From the NCBI GenBank assembly GCA_023417665.1, contig JAEZFA010000213.1, positions 1-16,277 of the forward strand: a DNA stretch of 16,277 bases, given 5' to 3'. Source of the DNA: Pseudomonadota bacterium. GTDB taxonomy: Bacteria > Pseudomonadota > Alphaproteobacteria > Rhizobiales > Xanthobacteraceae. Shown here in pieces: positions 6,273 through 13,734 of this stretch (positions are counted from its first letter, which is position 1; each line of letters opens with the position of its first letter). The notes under the pieces were generated by a model. The model saw nothing but the letters and a program-made list of their open reading frames with translations. It searched no databases and was not told where the DNA came from. The position numbers were made by a program, and so were the translations under genes.

Positions 6273-8060
6273 CTACCCGCTGATCGGAATCTGCGGCTTC
6301 TGCTCTTCCTGCACCATGAACTGGGCCTTCGCGAGCTGCGCGAAGCGCCCGTTTCTGGCGACCAGTTCGTCGAACGTACCGCTTTCGACGATCTTGCCTT
6401 CGTGAAACACCAGAATGCGGTTCGCATTGCGGATGGTCGCAAGCCGATGCGCGATCACGAAGGTCGTGCGTCCCTTCATCACTTCTTCCAGCGCCTGCTG
6501 CACCAGCACTTCGGTGCCGGCGTCGAGTGCGCTGGTGGCCTCGTCGAGCACGAGGATGGGCGGGTTCTTCAGTAGCGCGCGCGCAATCGCAAGCCGCTGG
6601 CGCTCGCCGCCGGACAGCGCCCGGCCGCGTTCGCCGACATTCGACTTCAGGCCCTCCGGCAAGCGCGTGATAAACTCCTTCGCCTGCGCGCGGCGCAGCG
6701 CATCGTCGATTTCTTCGGCGGTTGCATCGGGCTTGCCGACCCTGAGGTTTTCCTCGATCGGCCGGTCGAACAGCAGCGCTTCCTGAAACACGACGCCGAT
6801 GTTCCTGCGCAGCGATACCAGCGTGTAGTCGCGGATATCGACGCCATCGATCCGCACCACGCCCTTTTGCGGGTCGAAAGCGCGATGCATGATCGCAAGC
6901 GCCGTCGACTTGCCGGCGCCGGTGGCACCGACCAGCGCAATGGTTTCGCCGGCATCGGCATGCAGTGAAATGTCGTCGACCGCCGCGCGCTTGCCGTCAT
7001 AGGACAGCGACACATGCTCGAAATCGACCACGCCGCGCGGACGCGGCATCTCGATCGCGTTCGGCTTGTCGCGCACCGAAGGTGCGGCATCGAGCACCTC
7101 GAAGAACTCCTGAAGCCGCGGCGCGTCGGTCACGAGGCGGTTCGCGAAACTCGCGGTCTGTTCGAGCTTGCCGATGAAGAGTGCGGCGACATTCACGAAG
7201 GTGACGATCTCGCCGATGGTGGTCAGGTTCTGCGTGTAAAGCCATACGCCGACCAGAAAGATCGAAAGCACCGTGATGGTGGTCGCGGCGCGCGTCGCGA
7301 CTGCAACCAGCGCCCACCAGGACAGGACCGGAAGCTGCTTCTCCAGCAGCCGCTCGACAACATTGCGCATGCCGGAGATTTCGGCTTCCGCGCGGGTATA
7401 GCTCTGGATCAGCGCGATATTGCCAAGCGCGTCCGCCGCCCGCGAGGCGAGGTCGGAATGAAAGCCCTCGACCTTCTGCTGCTCGGCAATCGTGCGGTTA
7501 ATCACGTAACTCGTCAGCGCCGCGAATACGATCACGAGCACCACGAGCAGAATGCCGAGCCGCCAGTTCAGCACCATCGCGATCGGCAGAAGCACGAACA
7601 GCGATACCAGCGCCACGCATTGCTCGCGGAAGAACGAAAGCCACGTCCCCCACAAGGCGTCCGCGCCCTGCAGCATCACCTTCATCAGGCGGCCGGAATG
7701 CGTGCCGCCGTGATAGGCCAGCGGCAATTGCAGCACATGCTCGAAATAGCCGGTGATGATGCCGAGCCGGCGCTTGTGCGCGAGCCGGTCGGCATGGAGC
7801 GCCACCAGCACGCCGGAGGCGATCGTGAAGAGGCCGAAGCCGACCCATGCCGCAAGCAGCGGCCCGAGGGTGTCGATGCTCGGCGCCACCTTGTTGGCGT
7901 GGCTGGTGATCAGGTTGTCGATGATCCGCCCGAACAGGATCGGCTCGGCGAAAGCGGCGACCGCGAGCATGATATTGGCGATCGCCAATACCCAGCCGAG
8001 CCGGGCTTCGGGGCCGAGCAGTCCGAGAACGCGAGTGTATAGGCGGACGAAATTGATCAT
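6273..8060 (-). CDS. ndvA: NdvA-like cyclic beta-1,2-glucan ABC exporter
   Basis: This 595-residue half-transporter fuses an N-terminal membrane domain (six predicted helices, about residues 20-300) to a C-terminal ATPase domain (about 340-580), and should work as a homodimer in the inner membrane. ATPase motifs are complete: Walker A GATGAGKST (378-386), Q-loop Q426, signature LSGGE (482-486), Walker B ILVLDE (502-507) and H-loop H538. The N-terminus (VRLYTRVLGLLGPEARLGW) and overall length resemble NdvA/ChvA, which export cyclic glucan to the periplasm of rhizobia and agrobacteria, where it matters for osmoadaptation and host interaction. The glucan synthase gene ndvB is not in this window, so the substrate is inferred from similarity only; a related lipid or peptide exporter is the alternative. 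ATG at 8058-8060 has no clear Shine-Dalgarno. An orphan binding-protein gene lies 106 bases upstream on the same strand. Confidence 0.88.
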   Translation of the reverse strand: MINFVRLYTRVLGLLGPEARLGWVLAIANIMLAVAAFAEPILFGRIIDNLITSHANKVAPSIDTLGPLLAAWVGFGLFTIASGVLVALHADRLAHKRRLGIITGYFEHVLQLPLAYHGGTHSGRLMKVMLQGADALWGTWLSFFREQCVALVSLFVLLPIAMVLNWRLGILLVVLVIVFAALTSYVINRTIAEQQKVEGFHSDLASRAADALGNIALIQSYTRAEAEISGMRNVVERLLEKQLPVLSWWALVAVATRAATTITVLSIFLVGVWLYTQNLTTIGEIVTFVNVAALFIGKLEQTASFANRLVTDAPRLQEFFEVLDAAPSVRDKPNAIEMPRPRGVVDFEHVSLSYDGKRAAVDDISLHADAGETIALVGATGAGKSTALAIMHRAFDPQKGVVRIDGVDIRDYTLVSLRRNIGVVFQEALLFDRPIEENLRVGKPDATAEEIDDALRRAQAKEFITRLPEGLKSNVGERGRALSGGERQRLAIARALLKNPPILVLDEATSALDAGTEVLVQQALEEVMKGRTTFVIAHRLATIRNANRILVFHEGKIVESGTFDELVARNGRFAQLAKAQFMVQEEQKPQIPISG

Positions 8061-8101
8061 GGCGCGTAAGGCGGCGCTATCTGCCGGGACGACAAGGCCC
8101 G

Positions 8102-8131
8102 ATTATGACGGGAGGAAACGATTCTGACCAA
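8102..8131 (-). promoter_or_regulatory. Weak candidate promoter for ndvA
   Basis: On the minus strand, TTGGTC (8131-8126) and CATAAT (8107-8102) are separated by 18 bases. The -10 matches TATAAT at five of six, the -35 only at three of six. It lies about 40 bases before the ndvA ATG. If real, ndvA need not depend on read-through from the upstream binding-protein gene. No convincing terminator was seen in 8061-8166. Confidence 0.22.
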
Positions 8132-8166
8132 GGGCAGATAACGCCGGAAGCAGCCGAAGGCACCAG

Positions 8167-9264
8167 CTATTTTTTCTTCTTTTTCTGTGGAGGCGGAGGC
8201 GGCGCCACCGCCTTCGGCGGCGCGGGCAGATACTGCGCGTCGAAAATCTCGTCGGGCTTGAGCTTGTTTTTGAAGGTGTGGACCTGCGCGAGAAGCTCGA
8301 AAGCCGCGGAGAAGCGGGCCGGATCGACGCCGCCTGCCGTTTCGGCCTTGGGGTCGAACGGCTTGATATGGTCCGCAAGCACGATTTTGAGGCGCTCCAG
8401 CTCGACCTCCTTGCGCGCGCCCTGCATGCGCTTCAGCACGGCCTCGATCGCCTCTTCCGGCTTTTGCTGGGTATCGCGCAGCGCCCGCACATAGGCCCGC
8501 AGGAAGCCGCGGATCGCCTCGGGCTGCTCCGTCTGCAGTTTCGCGCTTGCGAGGATGGCGCTGCCGTAAAGCGTGACGCCGTAGTCGGCCATGAGCAGCA
8601 CGACCAGATCATCCGCCTGCACGCCGCGGTCCTTCAGGTCCACCGCCGCGAACGAATTGCCGATCAGGGCATCGACCTCGCCCGACACCAGCATCGGCAC
8701 CCGCACGAGCAGGCCGACGTTCATCAGCGTCACTTTCTGCGCGTCGACCGCATTGAGCTTTGCGAACAAGGGCCAGAGCTGCGAAGCCGGATCGGCGGCG
8801 GGTGCCGCGAGCTTGCGGCCCTCGGTGTCCTTGACGAACTGCACGCCACGGCTCTTGCGCCCGATCAGCGCGTAGGTCGGCTTGTCGTAAACGATAAAGA
8901 CCGCCTCGATGCCGGTCGCCGGATTCTGGTCGCGGTAGCGGATCAGCGCATTGAGGTCGCCGACGCTCATCTCGTGGGTCGGCTGGGTTGCGCCACTCGC
9001 GATCGAAAGCCGGGTGATGGCGTCGAGCGGCGACGCCGCTGGTTCGATCACCACATCGAGGCCTTCTTCCTTGAAGTAGCCCTTGTCGATCGCGAGGAAG
9101 AACGGCGCCGCGGTTCCGTCGATGGCGCGGTCGAGGCTGAAGCGGATCCGCGTTTCGTTCTGGGCCGCAGCGGGCGAGATGCCGGCGAGCACAAGGGCTG
9201 CGAGAAGCGCGAATAGCAGGCTTCCCGCGCTCCACCGGCGCGCAACGGCTTCCCGTTTTTTCAT
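8167..9264 (-). CDS. Orphan NMT1/TauA-like ABC substrate-binding protein
   Basis: This 365-residue exported protein resembles the NMT1/THI5-like and TauA (SsuA) periplasmic binding proteins, which capture sulfonates, nitrate, pyrimidine-like or aromatic ligands for ABC importers. A signal peptide covers residues 1-34 (KKR start, hydrophobic core, SPAAA before Gln35). The mature N-terminus carries the family pattern RIRFSLDRAIDGTAAPFFLA, then KGYFKEEGLDV. The start is ATG 9262-9264, six bases after AAGGAG; the open frame upstream to 9828 is not used. The last 19 residues are unusual: a Pro-rich stretch (PAPPKAV then APPPPP) ending in Gln and five Lys. No ABC permease or ATPase importer subunit is adjacent; the neighbour ndvA is an exporter. 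The ligand and partner transporter are unknown. The tail could tether the protein to a polyanionic surface, which is speculation. Confidence 0.88.
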   Translation of the reverse strand: MKKREAVARRWSAGSLLFALLAALVLAGISPAAAQNETRIRFSLDRAIDGTAAPFFLAIDKGYFKEEGLDVVIEPAASPLDAITRLSIASGATQPTHEMSVGDLNALIRYRDQNPATGIEAVFIVYDKPTYALIGRKSRGVQFVKDTEGRKLAAPAADPASQLWPLFAKLNAVDAQKVTLMNVGLLVRVPMLVSGEVDALIGNSFAAVDLKDRGVQADDLVVLLMADYGVTLYGSAILASAKLQTEQPEAIRGFLRAYVRALRDTQQKPEEAIEAVLKRMQGARKEVELERLKIVLADHIKPFDPKAETAGGVDPARFSAAFELLAQVHTFKNKLKPDEIFDAQYLPAPPKAVAPPPPPQKKKKK

Positions 9265-9270
9265 CCAGGT

Positions 9271-9276
9271 CTCCTT
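9271..9276 (-). promoter_or_regulatory. Shine-Dalgarno fixing the binding-protein start
   Basis: On the minus strand this reads AAGGAG, six bases before ATG 9262-9264. Together with the signal peptide that begins exactly there, it rules out use of the long open frame further upstream. Confidence 0.7.
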
Positions 9277-9426
9277 GACGTATCGCCTTGCGACACGCCG
9301 CAGCGGATGTTCGGCGCGGGTTGGCTCGCGATAGCCGCACGAGCTTCCCGCTTTGTCCTCGCCGCAAACCGAAGCAAATCGCAACGCGGCACGAAGGGCA
9401 AGGGTCGAAAGCAGAAAAGATAACCC

Positions 9427-9446
9427 CGCGTTCCACGCTGAACGCG
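9427..9446. promoter_or_regulatory. 7-bp inverted repeat in divergent intergenic region
   Basis: CGCGTTC and GAACGCG form a perfect 7-bp dyad separated by six bases (CACGCT). It lies in the 263-base region between the start of the binding protein (minus) and yqaA (plus), where a regulator of either gene could bind. The size and spacing fit a homodimeric helix-turn-helix operator, but a 7-bp dyad can occur by chance in GC-rich DNA. I saw no convincing core promoter beside it. Confidence 0.3.
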
Positions 9447-9527
9447 CATTCATCGAAGTTCGTTTCATCTGCCGGAATGAGGTGCGGCAGTGCTTGCCTT
9501 TACTTCGTCGCTCACCCTGCCTAGACA

Positions 9528-10118
9528 ATGCGTCGAATGTTGCGCCGTCTCTACAACTGGATTCTTGCGCTTTCCGCGCGCCCGTCTGCACCCTATGCGC
9601 TGGCGGGCGTTTCCTTTGCCGAAAGCTCCTTCTTCCCGATTCCGCCCGACGCCATGCTGGTGCCCATGTGTCTGGCGCAGCCGAAGAAGGCGTTCTTCTA
9701 CGCCGGCGTCTGTACCATCGCATCCGTGCTGGGCGGGCTGTTCGGCTATGCCATCGGCTACCTGCTCTACGAGTCGGTCGGAAGCTGGCTGATCCAGCTT
9801 TATGGCTACGGCAAGCAGTCCGAGGCATTCCGCCAGGCCTATGCCGAATGGGGCCACTGGGTGATCCTCGCCAAGGGCGTGACCCCGATCCCCTACAAGC
9901 TCGTCACCATCACGGCGGGCTTTGCCGAATACAATCTGTTCTGGTTCGTGGTGCTGTCGCTGATCACGCGCGGCGCGCGGTTTTACCTCGTCGCGGGGCT
10001 GTTGTTCTGGCTCGGCCCCCCGGCCAAGGAGTTCATCGAGAAGCGCCTCGAACTCGTCTTCACGGCCTTCATGATTTTGCTGATACTGGGCGTTGTCGTA
10101 GCGATCTACCTGGCCTGA
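9528..10118 (+). CDS. yqaA: YqaA family (DedA/SNARE-associated-like) membrane protein
   Basis: This 196-residue inner-membrane protein belongs to the YqaA branch of the DedA/VTT superfamily, whose members are linked to lipid scrambling or transport and envelope homeostasis; YqaA itself is poorly characterised. Family-like features are the re-entrant-type segment ESSFFPIPPDAMLVP (about residues 32-46), a glycine-rich helix (about 66-80) and the second Pro motif KGVTPIPYKLVTITAGFA (about 122-139). A last hydrophobic helix occupies about 175-195. An in-frame TAG at 9522-9524 blocks any upstream start, so translation begins at ATG 9528 or ATG 9537. No Shine-Dalgarno is seen before either. It is followed 26 bases later by a TSUP transporter gene on the same strand and may be cotranscribed with it. 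The biochemical function is inferred only from the superfamily. Confidence 0.9.
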   Translation: MRRMLRRLYNWILALSARPSAPYALAGVSFAESSFFPIPPDAMLVPMCLAQPKKAFFYAGVCTIASVLGGLFGYAIGYLLYESVGSWLIQLYGYGKQSEAFRQAYAEWGHWVILAKGVTPIPYKLVTITAGFAEYNLFWFVVLSLITRGARFYLVAGLLFWLGPPAKEFIEKRLELVFTAFMILLILGVVVAIYLA

Positions 10119-10144
10119 TCTCCGGCCTGACGCGCGGGCCTTCC

Positions 10145-10885
10145 ATGACCGGCTATTTCTTTGTGCTGATCGCCGGCGTATTCGCCGGAACGGTCAGCGG
10201 CGTGATCGGCACCGGCTCGTCGATCATTCTCCTGCCTGTGCTGGTATTCGCTTTCGGCCCGCTGCAGGCGGTGCCGATCATGGCTGTCGCCTCGGTCATG
10301 GTGAATTTCACGCGCGCCGTCGCATGGTGGCGGGAAATCGACTGGCGCTCCTTTCTCGCTTATTCGCTCCCCGCAGTACCGGCGGCCGCTCTCGGCGCAC
10401 GCACCCTGATCGCGCTTCCGCCTGCCCTGATCGACAGCCTGCTCGGGCTGTTCTTCCTTGCGATGATCCCGGGGCGACGCGTGCTCGCGCGGCGCGGCTG
10501 GCGCGCGCAATGGTGGCACCTTGCCGTTGCCGGTGCCGTCATCGGCTTCGTGACCGGCATCGTGCTTTCGACCGGGCCTTTGAGCGTTCCGGTGTTTGCC
10601 GCGGCCGGACTGCACAAGGGCGCCCTGCTCGCGACCGAGGCCGCGGCGTCGCTCCTGATCTATCTCGCCAAAGTTTCGACCTTTCAATCCTTCGGCGCGC
10701 TTTCGCGGGAAACGCTCACCAAAGGCATCATCGTCGGCTCGTCGCTGATGGCCGGCACTTTCGCGGGCAAGTATCTGGTGCTGCGCATGCGGACGGAGAC
10801 TTTCTCGAAGCTTCTCGATCTTCTGCTGCTATGCTCGGGAGCGGCGCTGTTATGGGCGGCGCTTGTTGCAGTCCAGAAGTGGTAG
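10145..10885 (+). CDS. TSUP family (TauE/SafE-like) membrane transporter
   Basis: This 246-residue protein is strongly hydrophobic, with seven or eight predicted helices and the two-fold internal layout of the TSUP family. TSUP members move sulfite, sulfoacetate, thiosulfate or other small organic anions across the inner membrane. The N-terminal repeat contains AGVFAGTVSGVIGTGSSIIL; the second starts around residue 130 with AVIGFVTGIVLSTGPLS. These Gly/Ser-rich helix starts are characteristic. The start is ATG 10145, with no clear Shine-Dalgarno. The length is normal for the family. The neighbouring YqaA gene ends 26 bases upstream, and a glycosyltransferase follows after 64 bases. The TauA-like binding protein nearby could suggest a sulfonate theme, but that protein is divergent and no desulfonation genes are present, so the substrate stays unknown. 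Confidence 0.88.
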   Translation: MTGYFFVLIAGVFAGTVSGVIGTGSSIILLPVLVFAFGPLQAVPIMAVASVMVNFTRAVAWWREIDWRSFLAYSLPAVPAAALGARTLIALPPALIDSLLGLFFLAMIPGRRVLARRGWRAQWWHLAVAGAVIGFVTGIVLSTGPLSVPVFAAAGLHKGALLATEAAASLLIYLAKVSTFQSFGALSRETLTKGIIVGSSLMAGTFAGKYLVLRMRTETFSKLLDLLLLCSGAALLWAALVAVQKW

Positions 10886-10949
10886 CGGCGGGAGAAGTTG
10901 TTTACGATGCGATGCGTGACGTTCCGAAGTACTTCTGAGCTTGATTGAA

Positions 10950-11798
10950 ATGCCGACAATTTCCGTCGGGATGCCGGTGTACAACCGCCCCGAACTTCTG
11001 CAGCAGGCCATCGACAGTCTTCTGAACCAGACGTTCAAGGATTTCGAGATCCTGATCTCCGACAACGCCTCGCCAAATCCGCTGGTGCAGCAAATGTGCG
11101 AGGACTATGCACGCCGCGACCCCCGCATCAGATATGTGCGGCAGGCCGAAAACATCGGCGCGTTCAACAACCTCAAATTCGTCTACGAGAACTGCAATTC
11201 CGAATACTTCATGTGGGCGGCCGACGACGACCTGCGCGAAAATACTTTCATCGAGCGCGGCGTGAATGCGCTGAATGCGGACCCCGCGAAAGCGGCATGG
11301 TTCTGTCAGCTCGACGGCATCAAGTTCGACGGCACGCCCGCGCATGCCATTGGCTCCACCAGCCCCTTCGCATCGAAAGGCAACAAGCGGCTGGAGCTGA
11401 TGCGCTACATGATGAGTTCCGGGCCGAAAGTGATGCTGGTCTATTCCATCTTCCGCCGCCCGGCCTTGCGCGAACCCATCGGATTTCTGATGGAGAACCA
11501 TCAGCTTCCGGGAGCGGACTTCGTTCTGATGTATGTTTTTCTGAGCCGTCACGGCATTACAATCGACGATCAATTGCTGTTTCACTATCGCTTTCACGAT
11601 CAGGACCGTCAGACGCGCGTAAAGACCCGGAAGCGGATTCTCGCTAATCGCCATTTCGCCGGCTACTGGAACGGTGCGCGCTTTACGCCCTACCCGGTGA
11701 TGACGCGCTGCCTGATCCCGGTTCGCTATCTCGTTTACCTCACGAACAAGCTCGGCCTGAGCCTCGGAAAACGCTGGCGCCGCTTGCGCGGCGCGTAA
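10950..11798 (+). CDS. Family 2 glycosyltransferase (GT-A fold)
   Basis: This 282-residue cytosolic glycosyltransferase should transfer a sugar from a nucleotide-sugar donor to a glycan or lipid acceptor. The GT-A nucleotide-binding half begins at once: TISVGMPVYNRPELL (residues 3-17), SDNAS (37-41) and the metal-binding acidic motif WAADDDL with D92-D93-D94 in place of DXD. The second half (about 100-282) is less typical and ends in a basic segment (GKRWRRLRG) that could lie against the membrane. ATG 10950 is chosen over TTG 10941 because it begins directly at the conserved first strand; neither has a good Shine-Dalgarno. It sits between the TSUP gene and a methyltransferase-like gene, suggesting glycan assembly or modification. 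Donor and acceptor are not predictable. Confidence 0.88.
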   Translation: MPTISVGMPVYNRPELLQQAIDSLLNQTFKDFEILISDNASPNPLVQQMCEDYARRDPRIRYVRQAENIGAFNNLKFVYENCNSEYFMWAADDDLRENTFIERGVNALNADPAKAAWFCQLDGIKFDGTPAHAIGSTSPFASKGNKRLELMRYMMSSGPKVMLVYSIFRRPALREPIGFLMENHQLPGADFVLMYVFLSRHGITIDDQLLFHYRFHDQDRQTRVKTRKRILANRHFAGYWNGARFTPYPVMTRCLIPVRYLVYLTNKLGLSLGKRWRRLRGA

Positions 11799-11884
11799 CG
11801 CGGGCGGGAAATTCCGCGAGGTTTCATCGGCCATCTGCGCCATGATTGCTTTTGGCAAAGGAAGCGGGCATAGGCTGACCGATC

Positions 11885-12610
11885 ATGAACATCCTGCGCA
11901 AACTTGGCCTGCTCCCGCCGAAGAAACACGACCGCGAGGCGCTCGAAATCTATAACGAGCGCATCGGCTCGACGCGGGTCACCGAGCGCGACGGCGTGAA
12001 GGTGGTCGATTATCGCAAGCCGGACGGCAGCTTCGACTACGAAGCCTATAAGGCGATCCAGACTGCCGCCAACAAGGCGAAGATCAACTGGCGCTCCGTG
12101 CAGCAGGGCGACATTGCATTTCTCTGCCACGCGCTGTCGGAACGCGGCGTCAGGATCGGGAAGGTTCTGTGTCACGGCACGCGCAGCGGCGCGGAGCAGC
12201 AGTTCTTTCACGAAGCGACCGGGGCGGATGTGCTCGGCACGGAAATCTCGGAAACCGCAACCCGGTTTCCGATGACCATTCAATGGGACTTCCATGAAGT
12301 GAAGCCCGAATGGCAAGGCGCCTTCGACGTGATCTTCTCGAACTCCTGGGATCACTCCTACGATCCGAAACTCGCTTTCTCGCGCTGGCTCTCCTGCGTA
12401 GCGAAGGGTGGCGCGCTGGTGCTGGAGTGGAGCAAGGTGCACGGCGATACCGAGGCAAGTCCGATCGATCCGTTCCGCTCCTCGCCGCCCGAACTGACCG
12501 TGCTGCTGGAGCAACTCACCGCGGGCGGCGATTTCGCGGAGCCGGAAATCATTCCGCTGCCGGGCGTCAACGACCGGCAGAAGGTGTTCGTCGTCACGCG
12601 GCGGAAGTAA
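11885..12610 (+). CDS. SAM-dependent methyltransferase-like protein, atypical
   Basis: This 241-residue soluble protein has the strand order of a class I methyltransferase but a weak motif I. The usual GxGxG turn is replaced by VLCHGTRSG (94-102). An acidic residue ending the second strand is E120 (LGTEIS), followed by a WDFHEV segment (134-139). Motif IV is FDVIFSNSWDHS (148-159) and the post-motif strand is KGGALVLEWSKVHGD (174-188). The N-terminal 90 residues are outside the core and may bind the substrate. It starts at ATG 11885, with no strong Shine-Dalgarno, 86 bases after the glycosyltransferase, so the two may modify the same sugar or glycan. The degenerate motif I leaves open a non-methylating relative. 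The fold call is moderately sure; the reaction and substrate are unknown. Confidence 0.72.
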   Translation: MNILRKLGLLPPKKHDREALEIYNERIGSTRVTERDGVKVVDYRKPDGSFDYEAYKAIQTAANKAKINWRSVQQGDIAFLCHALSERGVRIGKVLCHGTRSGAEQQFFHEATGADVLGTEISETATRFPMTIQWDFHEVKPEWQGAFDVIFSNSWDHSYDPKLAFSRWLSCVAKGGALVLEWSKVHGDTEASPIDPFRSSPPELTVLLEQLTAGGDFAEPEIIPLPGVNDRQKVFVVTRRK

Positions 12611-12619
12611 ACCGCCGCC

Positions 12620-12638
12620 GCGCCGGAAAATCCGGCGC
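12620..12638 (+). terminator. Candidate terminator after methyltransferase-like gene
   Basis: GCGCCGGA and TCCGGCGC form a perfect 8-bp stem with a three-base AAA loop, ten bases after the stop codon. It is followed by a pyrimidine-rich stretch containing CTCTTTCTCGTCTTTCTT rather than a pure T tract. It may partly end transcription before the DUF5996 gene. Stem strength supports it; the interrupted T tract weakens it. Confidence 0.45.
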
Positions 12639-12726
12639 CTCTTTCTCGTCTTTCTTGCACAACAAGATCGCAGCATCCTTGGCGGCTACCGCACGCCGGG
12701 AAAGCAGTCATGCATCCTGCAAGCTT

Positions 12727-13653
12727 GTGAGAAAGCACATAAGCACGAGCAAGTTACCTCCCGAGCTTTGGCCTGCGCTTTCCGGGCCGGCCTTCGCGCC
12801 CACGCGCCAGCTTCTGCACATGATGCTGCAGGCGGTCGGCAAGCTGAAACTCGCCGAGCCGTTTCAGGCGCAATGGGCGCAGGTACCGCTGTGGCTCAAT
12901 GCGCGAGGGCTGACCACTGGCCCGATCGCCTACGCGAGCGGCGCCTACGAGGTTCGCGCCGATTTCATTTCGCACGAGATACAATGGCTCACGAGCACGG
13001 GAGCATCGGGCAGGTTTGCGCTCGGCTCCACTTCCGTTGCCGCCTTCGTCGACACGCTGCTTGCCCAGCTTCGCGGCGCCGGGATCGAACCTTCCATCAC
13101 GCTCATGCCACAGGAAGTGCCGAACCCTGTCGCCTTTGACGAGGACAAGGACGAGCGCCCCTACGAGCGCGATCAGGTCGGCGCATGGTGGCGCATTCTT
13201 CTGAGCACGCAGCGCGTGATGCAGATGTTTCAGGGCCGCTTTACCGGCAAGACGCAACCCATCGGCCTGATGTGGGGAACACTGGATATTCGCGCCGTCG
13301 TTTATAATGGCGAGCCGACCTCGCCCGCGGCGGGCACCGACTTCATCCGGCGTAATGCAATGAATGCGGCGCTGATCGAAGTCGGATGGTGGTCGGGCGA
13401 CGCCGCCTACGCGAAGCCGGCGTTCTACGCTTTCACTTACCCGCAACCGGAAGGGATCGAGAACGCGAAGATCGCCCCGGCTGCCGCGCGCTGGGACACC
13501 GGCATGCTCGAGTTCCTGCTCGACTACGAAGACCTGCGCAAATCCGCCGACCCGGACCGCGACCTGCTTGCGTTCTTCGAATCCACTTACCGCGTCGGCG
13601 CAACCGCCGCCGGGTGGGATTCAAGTTTGCTGGGTAGCGGCCGTCCCGCGTGA
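12727..13653 (+). CDS. DUF5996 family protein
   Basis: This protein of about 308 residues matches DUF5996, a family of unknown function. Family-like segments are LPPELWPAL near the start, VPLWLNARGLTTGPI, PNPVAFDEDKDERPY, FTGKTQPIGLMWG and a C-terminal PAFYAFTYPQPEG followed by LLDYEDLR and a FFESTYRVGA helix. The protein appears soluble, with no signal peptide. No in-frame ATG precedes the conserved start. GTG 12727 is chosen because it lies just before the first conserved block and gives a normal family length; TTG 12679 is an alternative. An out-of-frame ATG at 12710 opens a six-codon frame whose TGA stop overlaps this GTG. A hairpin at 12620-12638 separates it from the gene upstream. The family call is confident; the start is not. 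Confidence 0.82.
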   Translation: MRKHISTSKLPPELWPALSGPAFAPTRQLLHMMLQAVGKLKLAEPFQAQWAQVPLWLNARGLTTGPIAYASGAYEVRADFISHEIQWLTSTGASGRFALGSTSVAAFVDTLLAQLRGAGIEPSITLMPQEVPNPVAFDEDKDERPYERDQVGAWWRILLSTQRVMQMFQGRFTGKTQPIGLMWGTLDIRAVVYNGEPTSPAAGTDFIRRNAMNAALIEVGWWSGDAAYAKPAFYAFTYPQPEGIENAKIAPAAARWDTGMLEFLLDYEDLRKSADPDRDLLAFFESTYRVGATAAGWDSSLLGSGRPA

Positions 13654-13734
13654 CACCCGGCAATCTGCCGAAGCCGGCACAGCGATCTTGTCGTGCGACT
13701 ATCCGCAAGGCCGGAGCCGGTTTGCTGGCGGAAG

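Noticed and set aside
7014..8042. Plus-strand open frame of 342 codons opposite ndvA
   Set aside because: His/Arg/Asp-rich low-complexity translation typical of an antisense frame; ndvA motifs on the other strand are complete.
9265..9828. N-terminal extension of the binding protein up to 9828
   Set aside because: The extension is Arg-rich, overlaps yqaA on the other strand, and would bury the signal peptide; AAGGAG supports ATG 9262-9264.
10902..11858. Minus-strand open frame of 318 codons opposite the glycosyltransferase
   Set aside because: The plus strand holds a clear GT2 enzyme. I recognised no conserved domain in the reverse frame.
13654..13734. Terminator between the DUF5996 gene and tRNA-Leu
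   Set aside because: A 5-bp stem (TGCCG with CGGCA) exists, but the stem is short and no T tract follows in either direction.
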